Shown here piece after piece: positions 31,680-40,150 of a DNA stretch of 64,000 nucleotides; the first letter of the stretch is position 1; each line of letters starts with the position of its first letter. The notes beneath the pieces were generated by a model. That model searched no databases and was not told the origin of the DNA. It saw only the letters and a program-made list of their open reading frames with translations. The position numbers and the translations under genes were made by a program. The DNA lies in NCBI GenBank assembly GCA_038205755.1, contig JBBRBN010000005.1, positions 1 to 64,000 on the forward strand, given 5' to 3'. The stretch comes from JANNWF01 sp038205755 (GTDB lineage: Bacteria > Pseudomonadota > Gammaproteobacteria > Xanthomonadales > Xanthomonadaceae).

Positions 31680-33782
31680 TCACCTCGAGACGGGCGGAAA
31701 CTCACGCCAGAACCGGTCCAGATGCGCCGTCAGTGCGGCATCCGGCGCACCCGGCGCAGCGCCGTCAAGATGCCGCTGCAGCATCCACTCGGTGAGATAA
31801 AGGAAGGCATCGCGAGTGAGCGGGCGGTCGGCGCTGTGGCCCGCCTCGGGTTCAATGAACACGCTCATCTCGCGGCCCAGGCGGCGCAGGGTCGCGGCGT
31901 AGTGGGTCACGCTGCGGATGGCCACACGCTCATCGCGACCGCCGGCAAACAGCAGCACCGGCCGGCTCAGCAGCGCCGCGTTCGCCTGCGGTGACTGCGC
32001 GGTCAGGCGTGCCTGCAGCGCTGGATCGGCCGGGTCCACGCCGAGCAGGCGAAAGCGGGTCGCGAGCGGTACACCGTCACGATCGGCCAGATCGCTGTCG
32101 GTAAGGGCCCAGCGCAGCGCCCAACCGAAGTCCGCCGGCGGCACGGCGGCCAGCGCGACCCGATACAGATCGGGCGAATGGGTAACGCCCTGCAGCGCGG
32201 CATAGCCTCCGAACGAAGCGCCGATGATGCCGACCCGCTTGGCGTCGCCAACACCCAGCGCCAGGACTGCGCGGGTGCCCTCGACAATATCCCGCTGGAC
32301 CCGACCGTTGCCGTAATCGCCCTTCGCCGCCAGCAGGTACTCGCGGCCGAAGCCGGTCGAGCCGCGAAAGTTGGGCTCGAACACCGCGTAGCCGCGATTG
32401 ACCAGAAGTTGAGTGGTGGAGCCATAGCCTGGGTCGGTGGCCGACCACGGCCCGCCGTGCACCTGGGTGACGAGGGGAATCGCACTCAAGTCCCGGCCCG
32501 GCGGCACGGACAGAAACCCGTGCAGGAGCATGCCGTCGTCGGCCCGCCAGCTGAAGGGCAGCTTGCGCGCCAGGCTGGAAGGCGATGGGACGCCGGCCGA
32601 GCCATCGCGCTCCGCAAGAATGCGCCGCAGCGCGCCGCTGGACGGCTGGTACAGGTGCCAGCGCGTCACCGCCAGCGTGCTTCCGCGCTCGCCAATCAGC
32701 CAGGCGGCGTCGCCGTGGCCGAGCTGGATGTCCAGATCGGCGGCGTCCAGATCGGCGCCGGGCAGCGCGCGCTGCAGCCGCTGCAGATGTCGCGCGGCAT
32801 CGGCGTCCAGTGGATGCAGCAGCGCCTCGACGCTGCGCAAGGCCGCAAAGCGCGGCTGGCCGGTCTGCGGATCGAGCACAAATTGATCGCTGTCGGCTTC
32901 GCCGCGCGGGTCGTCGAACAGCCACCTCGGTTCGCCCTCGACGCCCAGCTGCAGCAGCCCAACGCGATCACGTCCGACATCGGACGCCAGCCAGGCGCTC
33001 TGATTCGACGCGTCGGTTGCGAGCAGGGTGCAGCGCTGCAGTTCGACGCATCGCAGCAGCACGCTCGCGGAGCGATCCTTGCGCAGATGCAGGATCAGCT
33101 GCTGCTCGGCCTCGACCACTTTGATGAATGCGGGCTGCCGATCGGCACCGATCAGCGCGCCGGACACCAGCCGCTCGTCCACATGGAGTTCGGCCGTCTC
33201 GCCATCGGCGCGGACGCGCAGCAGGCGACTGCGCGGCTGGCTGGCTGCGGGACGCGTGCGCTCCAGCAGCAGCAGCGCATCGCCGACTACCGGGTCGCGG
33301 CCGAGCACCTCGAACTGCAGGTCCCGTTCAAGGCGCGCGACGCGCCGCGCTCCGCTGCCGTCCCGCCCAATGACGGCCAGCTGCCCGGCGCTTTCGACGA
33401 ACAGCCACTGGCTGTTCTGCGACCAATGCAGCGCGGTGGCGTCGGTTCGCGCGAGGATCTGCCGAGGGCTGTCAGCGTCCGTTGGGAACAGCCACAGACT
33501 GCGTGCGTCAGCCTCGCCGAGCAGGAAGGCAATCTGCGAACTGTCGGGTGCGAGCAGCACACTTCGCAGCGGATCCGGATGCAGCAGGTCGGCCCGCTCG
33601 AAGCGCGCAGCGGGCTCGCGGGCGCGTTCCGCGGCAAGCGCGGCGGCAATGTCTTCATTGGGGGTGGCGCGGGCCGCGCCGGCGTTGGCCATGGCCATGA
33701 GCGCGAGGAGCAGGGCGCTGGAGCGGCAACCAGCCAGCGCCGCCGGGTGCCGCCATCGGAAACAGCGGGGGAGCGGGTTCAT
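31680..33782 (-). CDS. S9 family prolyl oligopeptidase-like serine peptidase, exported
   Basis: 700 residues from the ATG at 33782, overlapping the permease gene as ATGA. A signal peptide (SSALLLALMAMANAGAARA) follows a basic start. Residues about 45-440 form a beta-propeller-like domain (repeated SxxxxWLFPTD-type strands) and about 450-700 the alpha/beta hydrolase. The triad is complete: Ser 523 in GIIGASFGGYAAL, Asp 617 in FAGGRDERV and His 649 in EAGHSADRP; THGGPWS-like TQVHGGPWSATDPGYGS supplies the oxyanion region. Family members cut short peptides after Pro, Ala or acylated residues. Being last in a GntR-ATPase-permease-peptidase operon, it may destroy a peptide that the transporter handles or that induces the operon. 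Confidence 0.9.
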   Translation of the reverse strand: MNPLPRCFRWRHPAALAGCRSSALLLALMAMANAGAARATPNEDIAAALAAERAREPAARFERADLLHPDPLRSVLLAPDSSQIAFLLGEADARSLWLFPTDADSPRQILARTDATALHWSQNSQWLFVESAGQLAVIGRDGSGARRVARLERDLQFEVLGRDPVVGDALLLLERTRPAASQPRSRLLRVRADGETAELHVDERLVSGALIGADRQPAFIKVVEAEQQLILHLRKDRSASVLLRCVELQRCTLLATDASNQSAWLASDVGRDRVGLLQLGVEGEPRWLFDDPRGEADSDQFVLDPQTGQPRFAALRSVEALLHPLDADAARHLQRLQRALPGADLDAADLDIQLGHGDAAWLIGERGSTLAVTRWHLYQPSSGALRRILAERDGSAGVPSPSSLARKLPFSWRADDGMLLHGFLSVPPGRDLSAIPLVTQVHGGPWSATDPGYGSTTQLLVNRGYAVFEPNFRGSTGFGREYLLAAKGDYGNGRVQRDIVEGTRAVLALGVGDAKRVGIIGASFGGYAALQGVTHSPDLYRVALAAVPPADFGWALRWALTDSDLADRDGVPLATRFRLLGVDPADPALQARLTAQSPQANAALLSRPVLLFAGGRDERVAIRSVTHYAATLRRLGREMSVFIEPEAGHSADRPLTRDAFLYLTEWMLQRHLDGAAPGAPDAALTAHLDRFWREFPPVSR

Positions 33783-35581
33783 GCGCTGCTGGCCAAGCTC
33801 GCGCGCCAGCTCACCGGTCGCAGCAGCCAGAATCCCAGCAGCGCCGGCAGGCCAATCAGCAGGCAGGCGAGGCACCAGATCAGCTGCCGGAGTCTCGACA
33901 CCTGCATGCGCCGACTGATGGTGATTGCAGCCAGCAGCGCCAGCATCATCAGCAGCGCCGCAAGCATGACGATTCCCGCTGGCCTGGCTACCGGTTCGTG
34001 GACGCGCAGCGGATCGGTCTGCGCAAACACATTCGGCACCGACGCGCGAGCCGCGTGCAGCGCTGGCGACAGCCACCAGCTGTAGTGGCGCAGTGCGAGG
34101 GGAAAGTCGGGCCTCAGTTCGCGTCGCGCGATTTCCCTCGCGGTGCCGTCAGCGGCGAGCTGCCACACGGTCTGCCAGGCGTCGAACGGACCGTCGACGC
34201 TGTGCCGACCGTACACCAGCGACACCAAATGACCGTCGAGCAGTTCGATCAGATCGATGCGCTCCAGGCTGCCAATTGGCGCGGGCAGCGCCAGTCGGGC
34301 GCGCGCTGCCAACAAGTCGTTGCGTTCGGTATAGGCGCGTCGATCATGGAAGTACAGGGCGTGATCGCTGAGCACCAGCAGCGCTGCGCCCATCGGCTTG
34401 GGCGGCGTGGCAAACGTCTCGCTCGCAGGCAGCGCGATGCGCGGGTTCAGCTGTTGCCGCTGGCTGTCGTAGGCGTAGAGCGCGTTGGCGGTAAGCAGAT
34501 GGGTGGCGTCCAGCGGCAGTGGCGGCAGCGGCAGGGGAGACTGCGCGCTGCCGCTGCCCAGCACGCCGGCGCGCTGGCGGTTGGTCTGGTTGATGCCCAC
34601 AAAACGCATCAGATCGTGGCTGAAGATCCAGCGCAGGCGGCGCTCTTCATCATCGAACTCAAGTGGCGCCGGATTGGTCATCTGATCGCGGATCGGGAAT
34701 GCGTCGAACTCGGCGACCAGACTGACCACCTCCGACAGCGCCACCTGCTCCCGCCAAAGCTCGGCAGCCCCCTCACGGCTTTCGCTCAAACCCGCCTGAA
34801 GCAGCACATCACCGCTCATCCGGCTGGTCTCGATGAAGCCGCCGGGCGGCGGCGTGCTGTTGAGCGGATGGCTGCCCATGGCGATCCAGCCAATCTGGTA
34901 GCCGACGCTGCCCAGCAGGGCGAGCAGATAGATGCCCAACGTGACGGGAACGGCGGTCGCCAGTTCGGCGATGCCACTGCGCGGCGCGGCGCTGAGATCG
35001 GGCTTGAAGGCGGCGACCAGCAGTCCGAGCAGCCAAACCAGGGCGATCAGCTGCGCGCCGATGGCTGCAGTGCCGCTGGCGTCGCCGAGCAGAAATACGC
35101 AGGGCAGCGCGAACACGAGGACGGAATACCTGCGCGGCGCCAACAGCGCATACGCGCCGCACAGCCAGCCGATTCCGCTCAGCAGCGCGGCCGCGAGCGG
35201 CAGCCCCAGATGACGAGTGTCGACCACGCGCGCGGTGAAACCGGCCTGCGCCGCCAGCAGCAGCAGCAGCGGTACGGCGATCACGACCGTTAGCAGCAGG
35301 CCGCTGGCAGCGGCCAGCGCCAGCGCGATGCGCGCGGCCGGCAGCGGGCGATGCAGCAGGTGCAGCCAGGTGTTGGGTCGGCGGTAGCCGCCGATCTGGT
35401 AGAGGCCCAACAGCAGGCCCAGCACTGCGTACACCGTGGCCACGACCTGGTAGACGAACAGCGGCTGCTGCAGCGGATCGACGATGCGGGTGAGAAACCC
35501 AAGCGTCGCCATATGCAGCACTACGGCAGCGCTTGCCCAGAGGCGAAAACGCAGCAGCTCGGCCTTGATCAGGTCCAGCAT
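33779..35581 (-). CDS. ABC-2-type transporter permease-like membrane protein
   Basis: 600 residues. About six membrane helices lie in residues 15-245, then a large extracytoplasmic region of roughly 280 residues, then two helices near the C-terminus (IVMLAALLMMLALLAAITI and LIWCLACLLIGLPALLGFWLL). The start MLDLIKAELLRFRLWASAAVV is typical of ABC-2 permeases, which begin with an amphipathic E-L-x-R segment. It follows the ATPase gene by about 20 bp, so the two form the transporter. The big periplasmic region resembles the YtrF/bacitracin-type idea of a sensing or binding domain but matches no family I recognise. ATGA overlap with the peptidase gene couples their translation. Confidence 0.75.
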   Translation of the reverse strand: MLDLIKAELLRFRLWASAAVVLHMATLGFLTRIVDPLQQPLFVYQVVATVYAVLGLLLGLYQIGGYRRPNTWLHLLHRPLPAARIALALAAASGLLLTVVIAVPLLLLLAAQAGFTARVVDTRHLGLPLAAALLSGIGWLCGAYALLAPRRYSVLVFALPCVFLLGDASGTAAIGAQLIALVWLLGLLVAAFKPDLSAAPRSGIAELATAVPVTLGIYLLALLGSVGYQIGWIAMGSHPLNSTPPPGGFIETSRMSGDVLLQAGLSESREGAAELWREQVALSEVVSLVAEFDAFPIRDQMTNPAPLEFDDEERRLRWIFSHDLMRFVGINQTNRQRAGVLGSGSAQSPLPLPPLPLDATHLLTANALYAYDSQRQQLNPRIALPASETFATPPKPMGAALLVLSDHALYFHDRRAYTERNDLLAARARLALPAPIGSLERIDLIELLDGHLVSLVYGRHSVDGPFDAWQTVWQLAADGTAREIARRELRPDFPLALRHYSWWLSPALHAARASVPNVFAQTDPLRVHEPVARPAGIVMLAALLMMLALLAAITISRRMQVSRLRQLIWCLACLLIGLPALLGFWLLRPVSWRASLASSA

Positions 35582-35602
35582 GGAAATCTCCTTGACGAAG
35601 GC

Positions 35603-36550
35603 TCAGGCGGCGGCAGGCGCGGCGTGGTTCTTGGATAGAAAGCAGTTGACCGCGCGGTCAAGACTGACCGGCATGCTGTTGACCGTGCGCGCGCCAGCGC
35701 CACGCAGGAAGTCGGCAAACTCAGCGGACTGATCCAGCACCACGTAGTGCGTCAGGCCATCCAAGCGCTGCGTCTGCAGCAGCCCGGGCACGCTGGCAGG
35801 CAGCGGCGGCTGAAATGGGAACTCGGCAATCCAGTGGCTCACCCGCGCGCAGAAGCGGTCCGGTGCTGACGCATTGCGCAGCTGGCCGCGCTCCAGAATG
35901 ATCAGGTTGTCGGCGACACGCTCGACTTCTTCCATCTGGTGCGAGCAATAGATCACCGTGCTGGCAGCGGCCTCGTTGCTGTACATCAGGGCTTCGAGAA
36001 AGGCCCGTTTAGCGACCACATCAAGCCCCAGGGTGGGTTCGTCCAGCACCAGAATCTCCGGCCGCTGCGCCAATGCCAGCGCCAGATTGAGCCCGGCGCG
36101 CTCGCCGCGCGACAGCTCGCCCACCCGTTGATCGGGCAGCACGTGGAACTGGCCGAGCACCGCGTCGAGTGCTGGCTGACTCCACAGCGGATAGAGCCTG
36201 CGCTGCATCGTGATCAGCGCCGCCACCCGCATCCAGCCGGGCAGGGTGTGCTCTTCGTTGACAAAGCCGATCCGTCGACGATCGCTCGGCCGCAGCTGCT
36301 GGCTGTCGCAACCGAGTATTGCCGCCGTTCCGCTGGTGGGCGGCAGAAAGCCAAGCAGCACGCGAAACAGCGTCGACTTTCCTGCGCCGTTGGCGCCGAC
36401 AATGGCATGGATTCCGCCGCATGCAATTCGCAGGTCAAGCGCATCGAGCGCCAGCTTGTTGCCGTAGTGCTTGCTGAGCGCGCGGGTTTCAATCGCCCAG
36501 TCGGCTTCGGGCTGCGCTGTTGCGGTGCCGGTGGTCAGCGCGGCGCTCAC
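35603..36550 (-). CDS. ABC transporter ATP-binding protein (YtrB-like)
   Basis: 315 residues. Walker A is GANGAGKST, Walker B is LVLDEPTLGLDV, and the switch His is in IYCSHQMEEVE. The signature reads LSRGERAGLNLALAL instead of LSGGQ, a replacement common in YtrB/EcsA-like ATPases of GntR-controlled clusters. The C-terminal 90 residues form an accessory domain ending in VNCFLSKNH. Start overlaps the GntR gene (ATGA). Probably drives the ABC-2 permease downstream. Confidence 0.9.
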   Translation of the reverse strand: MSAALTTGTATAQPEADWAIETRALSKHYGNKLALDALDLRIACGGIHAIVGANGAGKSTLFRVLLGFLPPTSGTAAILGCDSQQLRPSDRRRIGFVNEEHTLPGWMRVAALITMQRRLYPLWSQPALDAVLGQFHVLPDQRVGELSRGERAGLNLALALAQRPEILVLDEPTLGLDVVAKRAFLEALMYSNEAAASTVIYCSHQMEEVERVADNLIILERGQLRNASAPDRFCARVSHWIAEFPFQPPLPASVPGLLQTQRLDGLTHYVVLDQSAEFADFLRGAGARTVNSMPVSLDRAVNCFLSKNHAAPAAA

Positions 36551-36963
36551 GCCGACCGCCTGAGGCGCAGCGCGCGCAGCGCCAGCTGCACCCGGTTCTG
36601 CAGCACCGACGGCGGATAGTCCAGCGCCACTACATCGTGGACGAAACGCTGAACAGCTTCATCCAGGCGCCGCTCGCGCTCGCCCTCGCTCAGGCGCTGC
36701 CGCGAGGGAGCGACGTAAAGGCCGAGGCCGGCGCGCGACTCCAGCCACCCTTCGTTCGTCAGCTCGGCATACGCCTTGGCCACGGTGTTGGGATTGACCG
36801 TCAGCTGTTGCGCCAATCCGCGCACGCTGGGTAGCTGCATGCCCTCACGCAACTCGCCAGTGGCGATCTTCATGCGCACCGCGTCGGTGATCTGCTTGTT
36901 GATCGAGCGCGAATCGCCGGTGGCGATCTGAATCATCAGAGGCTGGGTTCGCTGCATCGCCAT
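36547..36963 (-). CDS. YtrA-subfamily GntR transcriptional regulator
   Basis: 138 residues from the ATG at 36963, preceded by AAGGAG. The winged helix is INKQITDAVRMKIATGELREGMQLPSVRGLAQQLTVNPNTVAKAYAELTNEGWLESRAGLGLYV, whose P-S-V-R-x-L-A and N-P-N-T-V-x-K-A-Y elements are those of the YtrA subfamily. The remaining short tail (about 55 residues, helical) is a dimerisation region, with no large effector domain, which is also YtrA-like. It heads an operon with an ABC ATPase, a permease and an S9 peptidase. An exact 7-bp inverted repeat at 36976-36996 just upstream is the probable operator, implying autorepression. Confidence 0.92.
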   Translation of the reverse strand: MAMQRTQPLMIQIATGDSRSINKQITDAVRMKIATGELREGMQLPSVRGLAQQLTVNPNTVAKAYAELTNEGWLESRAGLGLYVAPSRQRLSEGERERRLDEAVQRFVHDVVALDYPPSVLQNRVQLALRALRLRRSA

Positions 36964-36975
36964 ACACGCTCCTTC

Positions 36976-36996
36976 TGTACTAGTGCAGATAGTACA
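36976..36996. promoter_or_regulatory. Probable operator of the YtrA-type GntR regulator
   Basis: TGTACTA, seven bases, TAGTACA: a perfect 7-bp inverted repeat centred about 23 bases upstream of the regulator's start codon. It resembles the GTACTA..TAGTAC core I recall for YtrA-type GntR sites. Binding would block the operon promoter. Regulator identity with the site is inference from position and symmetry. Confidence 0.75.
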
Positions 36997-37216
36997 GATG
37001 AGCCGGCGCCAGATGTCAAGCAGACGCCTTGCCCTGCTCAGCACCGGGGATGGCGGGCGCCGACCCCAGACTCCTGTTCCCTCCGTCGCAACTCGGGTTT
37101 GGCATGACAAAGCCGCCGGACTCGCAGCGTGACGCTACCGCTCGCTGACCGATGCGGCACCCCGATCGCGGCAGCGTCATCCGGTTTGGCGCGGCGCGGC
37201 TCGCAAATAGCAGCCT

Positions 37217-37250
37217 CTAGCAGCCTGTCGGACTCAGGTCGGCCGGGCTG
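37217..37250. repeat. Family B repeat, terminal fragment
   Basis: CTAGCAGCCTGTCGGACT and the following AGGTCGGCCGGGCTGC match the left 34 bases of the family B element at 59568, then stop abruptly where a family A element begins at 37254. Only this end of the element is present. The 37000-37216 stretch before it has no recognisable gene. Confidence 0.75.
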
Positions 37251-37253
37251 CTG

Positions 37254-37417
37254 GCCCGCATATTTCATGAATCTCACACGCCCTCGCTTGTCTCTTGTCC
37301 GCGCAAGGGATTTTCCTCAGTCGGTCGTATGGCCCGCTACGCCGCTCCTTCGGTAGTCCCTTGTGCGAACAATATCCTGCGCGATCATCGCGCGAATTCA
37401 TGAAATATGCGGGCTAG
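37254..37417. repeat. Family A palindromic repeat, long copy
   Basis: GCCCGCATATTTCATGAATCTC at the left end and GAATTCATGAAATATGCGGGCTAG at the right are inverted copies of each other (about 22 bp of near-identity), enclosing about 120 bp. The inside aligns with the copies at 14741-14902 and 39128-39232. It lies between the GntR regulator and the esterase gene. No coding potential. Confidence 0.75.
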
Positions 37418-37467
37418 GGATCAAGCCGTGAAAGGCACTGAGGTTGGCGCCGATGAAAACCCTTCCG

Positions 37468-38607
37468 TCAGTTGCGCGACGGCTGCCCACACGTGCTGAA
37501 GAAGCGCAGCATCTGCGCCGAGGCATCGGGCCCGGTCGGGTCGGTATAGCTGCCGGCCGGATCGCCGCCCGACCACGCGTGTCCGGCCCCGTGAACCAGC
37601 CAGTGCTCGGCGCTGACGCGGCCGTCGTGCACGTGCACGGTGCGGGTGTAGCGACGCCCGCCCGCGGCCACGCCGCCTTCGACGGTCGCGCCCTGCCCCG
37701 CGACATCGCCAGCGATGGCCGCGCCCAGGCTCTGCGCGATCACCCCCACGCCATTGCGCGGATGTACCGTCGCATCTCCATCCCCGTGAAAGACAATGGC
37801 CGGCACCCTGGCCGGGGCGCGCTCGAGGGCGCGTTGACGACCGCTGCGTTCGCCGGTCCGCATCGCGGCAAACGCTGACGGCACGTCGCCGGCGAGGCCG
37901 ATCGGGATCCCCGAGTGCACGCCAATTGCGGCGTAAACGTCGGGATGGGTGCTAGCGAGGACTGCCGCCATGGCGCCACCGGCGGAGAGGCCGGCGACGT
38001 AGACGCGGCGCTCGTCGAGGCCGTGCTGCACGACCAGCTGACGGGTCAGGCCGGCGAGCATGGCGGGCTCGCCCTGGCCACGCTGCTGGTCCACGCCACG
38101 AAACCAGTTCCAGCAGCGGTTCTTGTTGCGCGTCGTCGATTGCTGCGGATAGGCGACCGCATAGCCGTGCTCAGCGGCCAGCAGATTCATGCGCGTGCCA
38201 AGCGCAAAGTCATCCGGCGACTGCGTGCATCCATGCAGCATCAGCAACAGCGGCGCTCGCTGGCCGTGCAGACGGGCGGGGATGTAGAGCTTGTAGTCCA
38301 GCGCGCCCGCAGCGCAGTCGAAGCGCGCTTGCCGCAAGGGGCAGTCGACCGGGTCAGCGCGATTGATCGACGGCGCGCACGCGCGCACGTCACCGTCGAC
38401 GATCCGGAACTCGGCGTCGATGCAGTGCGCAGCCGGCGCAGCTGCAGACGCGCGGTACCCCCGCGGCGCGTCGGCCGCCTCAGGGGAGGCCCGGCCGGCG
38501 GGAATGCTGTCAGCGAGCCGATCCTGCAGCATCCGAGTGGCAGCTGCGAGGTCGCCGCTGCGCATCAGATGCATAGCCTGCTGGATGGCGTGGTCCATGG
38601 ATTTCAT
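37468..38607 (-). CDS. PHB depolymerase-family esterase
   Basis: 379 residues from the ATG at 38607. After a helical N-terminal region (about 110 residues), the catalytic domain starts YKLYIPARLHGQRAPLLLMLHGCTQSPDDFA, the conserved G-C-T-Q oxyanion block of this family, and continues with the nucleophile in VYVAGLSAGGAMAAVLAS (G-x-S-x-G), FHGDGDATVHPRN for the Asp and GAGHAWSGG for the His. No signal peptide is visible, so it may be cytoplasmic. Such proteins hydrolyse polyhydroxybutyrate or other short-chain esters, and LpqC-like esterases belong here. It is 13 bp after a ribbon-helix-helix regulator gene, likely one operon. Confidence 0.88.
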   Translation of the reverse strand: MKSMDHAIQQAMHLMRSGDLAAATRMLQDRLADSIPAGRASPEAADAPRGYRASAAAPAAHCIDAEFRIVDGDVRACAPSINRADPVDCPLRQARFDCAAGALDYKLYIPARLHGQRAPLLLMLHGCTQSPDDFALGTRMNLLAAEHGYAVAYPQQSTTRNKNRCWNWFRGVDQQRGQGEPAMLAGLTRQLVVQHGLDERRVYVAGLSAGGAMAAVLASTHPDVYAAIGVHSGIPIGLAGDVPSAFAAMRTGERSGRQRALERAPARVPAIVFHGDGDATVHPRNGVGVIAQSLGAAIAGDVAGQGATVEGGVAAGGRRYTRTVHVHDGRVSAEHWLVHGAGHAWSGGDPAGSYTDPTGPDASAQMLRFFSTCGQPSRN

Positions 38608-38620
38608 TGACGAGTCCTGG

Positions 38621-39061
38621 TCATTGGATGCGGCCGGCCAGCGCGCTCTTGACCTCTGCGCTGGCCTGCAGGACCCCGAGTACGGCGATCGATTCGATCG
38701 ACTCGCTGGCGAGTTGCGGCGACACGTCCGCGGCGATCCGGACCAGACCCAGCGCCTGGATTCGCAGGCGCTGCCCGGACGCACGCGCGGCCTCGAGGTC
38801 CCGCCGGGAATAGTCCTGCAGCCCCAGCACCAACGTGCGCCGGGCCACAGACTGACGCAGCACCTCTGCGTGCACCGTCGCCTGGTTGCGGATGGCGGTG
38901 CGGATGAAATCGGTCCGGTTGGAGTAGAAGCCTTCCTGCACCAGCAGGTCGATCTGTCCGAGATCCATGACGCCAAGATTGATCGTGATTTTCTCGCTGT
39001 CCACGAGCGGTCGGCTGCGGGTTTCGGGCACGGGTGATACCTGTTGACTGCTGGAAATCAT
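38621..39061 (-). CDS. CopG-type ribbon-helix-helix regulator
   Basis: 146 residues from the ATG at 39061 (an ATG five codons upstream lies inside an 18-bp palindrome and is less likely). The ribbon-helix-helix core is EKITINLGVMDLGQIDLLVQEGFYSNRTDFIRTAIRNQ, with the beta strand TINL and a helix-turn-helix-like segment typical of CopG/Arc. The C-terminal part (about 70 residues) forms an extra helical domain ending VLQASAEVKSALAGRIQ. It precedes the esterase gene by 13 bp. Probably binds the palindrome at 39068-39085 and represses its own operon. Confidence 0.8.
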   Translation of the reverse strand: MISSSQQVSPVPETRSRPLVDSEKITINLGVMDLGQIDLLVQEGFYSNRTDFIRTAIRNQATVHAEVLRQSVARRTLVLGLQDYSRRDLEAARASGQRLRIQALGLVRIAADVSPQLASESIESIAVLGVLQASAEVKSALAGRIQ

Positions 39062-39067
39062 ACTAGC

Positions 39068-39085
39068 ACCATCCATGTGGATGGT
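39068..39085. promoter_or_regulatory. 18-bp perfect palindrome, probable operator of the ribbon-helix-helix regulator
   Basis: ACCATCCA, TG, TGGATGGT: an exact 8-bp inverted repeat with a two-base centre, seven bases before the proposed start of the regulator. Ribbon-helix-helix repressors bind such short palindromes over their own promoters. Binding by this regulator is inferred from position. Confidence 0.6.
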
Positions 39086-39127
39086 ACATAGATGGCTAGC
39101 GGGCCAGCCATGCGTCGGTTCGGCGCA

Positions 39128-39232
39128 TTCGGATTTCCGCTGCGGGTGATCCGTCGGCAGGGCCGAAGAGGATTCCCAGCGCAGTCAGGAGACAAGCGAG
39201 GGCCTGTGAGATTCAAGAAACAGGCGGGCTGG
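39128..39232. repeat. Family A palindromic repeat, partial copy in opposite orientation
   Basis: Ending CCTGTGAGATTCAAGAAACAGGCGGGCTGG, this is a reverse-orientation partial copy of the 37254 element: read on the minus strand it begins AGCCCGCCTGTTTCTTGAATCTC and continues CCCTCGCTTGTCTCCTG. The far end is degraded. It lies in the gap of about 300 bp between the ribbon-helix-helix gene and the oxygenase gene, otherwise without a gene. Confidence 0.6.
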
Positions 39233-39363
39233 AGTGGTGAGGTCCGAAAACTCTCGCCCACCGCGCGCCGTCCGGGCATCCTTTCGCGATCCGCGCGACC
39301 TCGCTGCCCACCGTCGGATGGGACCGAACGACTCGCCGATGAGGACCCACGCGCACCGCACCC

Positions 39364-40080
39364 ATGAATACACCCGACTTTATCGAGGTTTACCCCCATG
39401 CCCTGGACGCTGCCGCCTGCGCGGCGCTGATCGGTCGCTTCGAGGCCAGCGATCTCAAGCAGCCGGGGCTGGTTGGTGGTGGCGTGATGCCGGAGCTGAA
39501 GGACAGCCGCGACATCACCCTCAGCGGTCGCGCAGACTGGCAGGATGCGGTCAACCAGCTCAATGCGGCAGTGTTCCGGCGGCTGCTGGACTATTTTCGA
39601 CGCTATGCCTTCGCGCTGATCGCGCCGCTGATGGTGGAGTACGAAGAGCCCGGCGGCGGCGCGCGGCGCCGGCTGCGCGAGGACGATCTGGCCACGATGG
39701 GCGATGCCCAGCTGGGCCAGGTGCTGAGTGCCGTGTTCCGGCCTGGCGACATCAATCTGCAGCGCTACACGGCCAACCGCGGCGGCTATCCGTACTGGCA
39801 CTGCGAGCTGTTTCCGAAGGACGGCCAGTGCGAGCATCTGCACCGGCACCTGCTGTGGACGATCTACCTCAATGACGCCTTCACCGACGGCGAAACCGAG
39901 TTTGCCTACCAGCAGCGCAAGATTGTCCCGCGCACCGGCAGCCTGCTGATCGCGCCAACCGCCTTCACCCACACCCATCGCGGCAACACGCCACGCGGCG
40001 GCGACAAGTACATCGCGACCAGCTGGGCGCTGTTCAATCGCGCCGAGGCGCTGTACGGACAGGCAGCGGTGCAGCCGTGA
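39364..40080 (+). CDS. 2-oxoglutarate/Fe(II)-dependent oxygenase (prolyl hydroxylase-like)
   Basis: 238 residues. The iron-binding cupin motif is HCE near YPYWHCELFPKDGQCEHLHRHLLW (an H-x-D/E pair), with the distal His in FTHTHRGN and a 2-oxoglutarate Arg in the following GNTPRGGDKYIATSW. The P4H-like arrangement (TIYLNDAFTDGETEFAYQQRKIVPRTGSLLIAP) is clear. The family hydroxylates proteins or small molecules with O2 and 2-oxoglutarate. No partner gene indicates the substrate. The start lacks a strong Shine-Dalgarno. Probably cytoplasmic, since no signal peptide is visible. Confidence 0.85.
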   Translation: MNTPDFIEVYPHALDAAACAALIGRFEASDLKQPGLVGGGVMPELKDSRDITLSGRADWQDAVNQLNAAVFRRLLDYFRRYAFALIAPLMVEYEEPGGGARRRLREDDLATMGDAQLGQVLSAVFRPGDINLQRYTANRGGYPYWHCELFPKDGQCEHLHRHLLWTIYLNDAFTDGETEFAYQQRKIVPRTGSLLIAPTAFTHTHRGNTPRGGDKYIATSWALFNRAEALYGQAAVQP

Positions 40081-40150
40081 GGGGGCGCCGCCGCCGCTTG
40101 CCAAGGTGGCACGAGGTGGGCTCCCGACAGCCGGCGATGTGCGTGCGGCC

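Noticed and set aside
31680..33782. S9 peptidase as a lasso-peptide isopeptidase
   Set aside because: Lasso isopeptidases sit with precursor, maturation genes and TonB receptors. None is present here; the neighbours are a GntR regulator and an ABC transporter.
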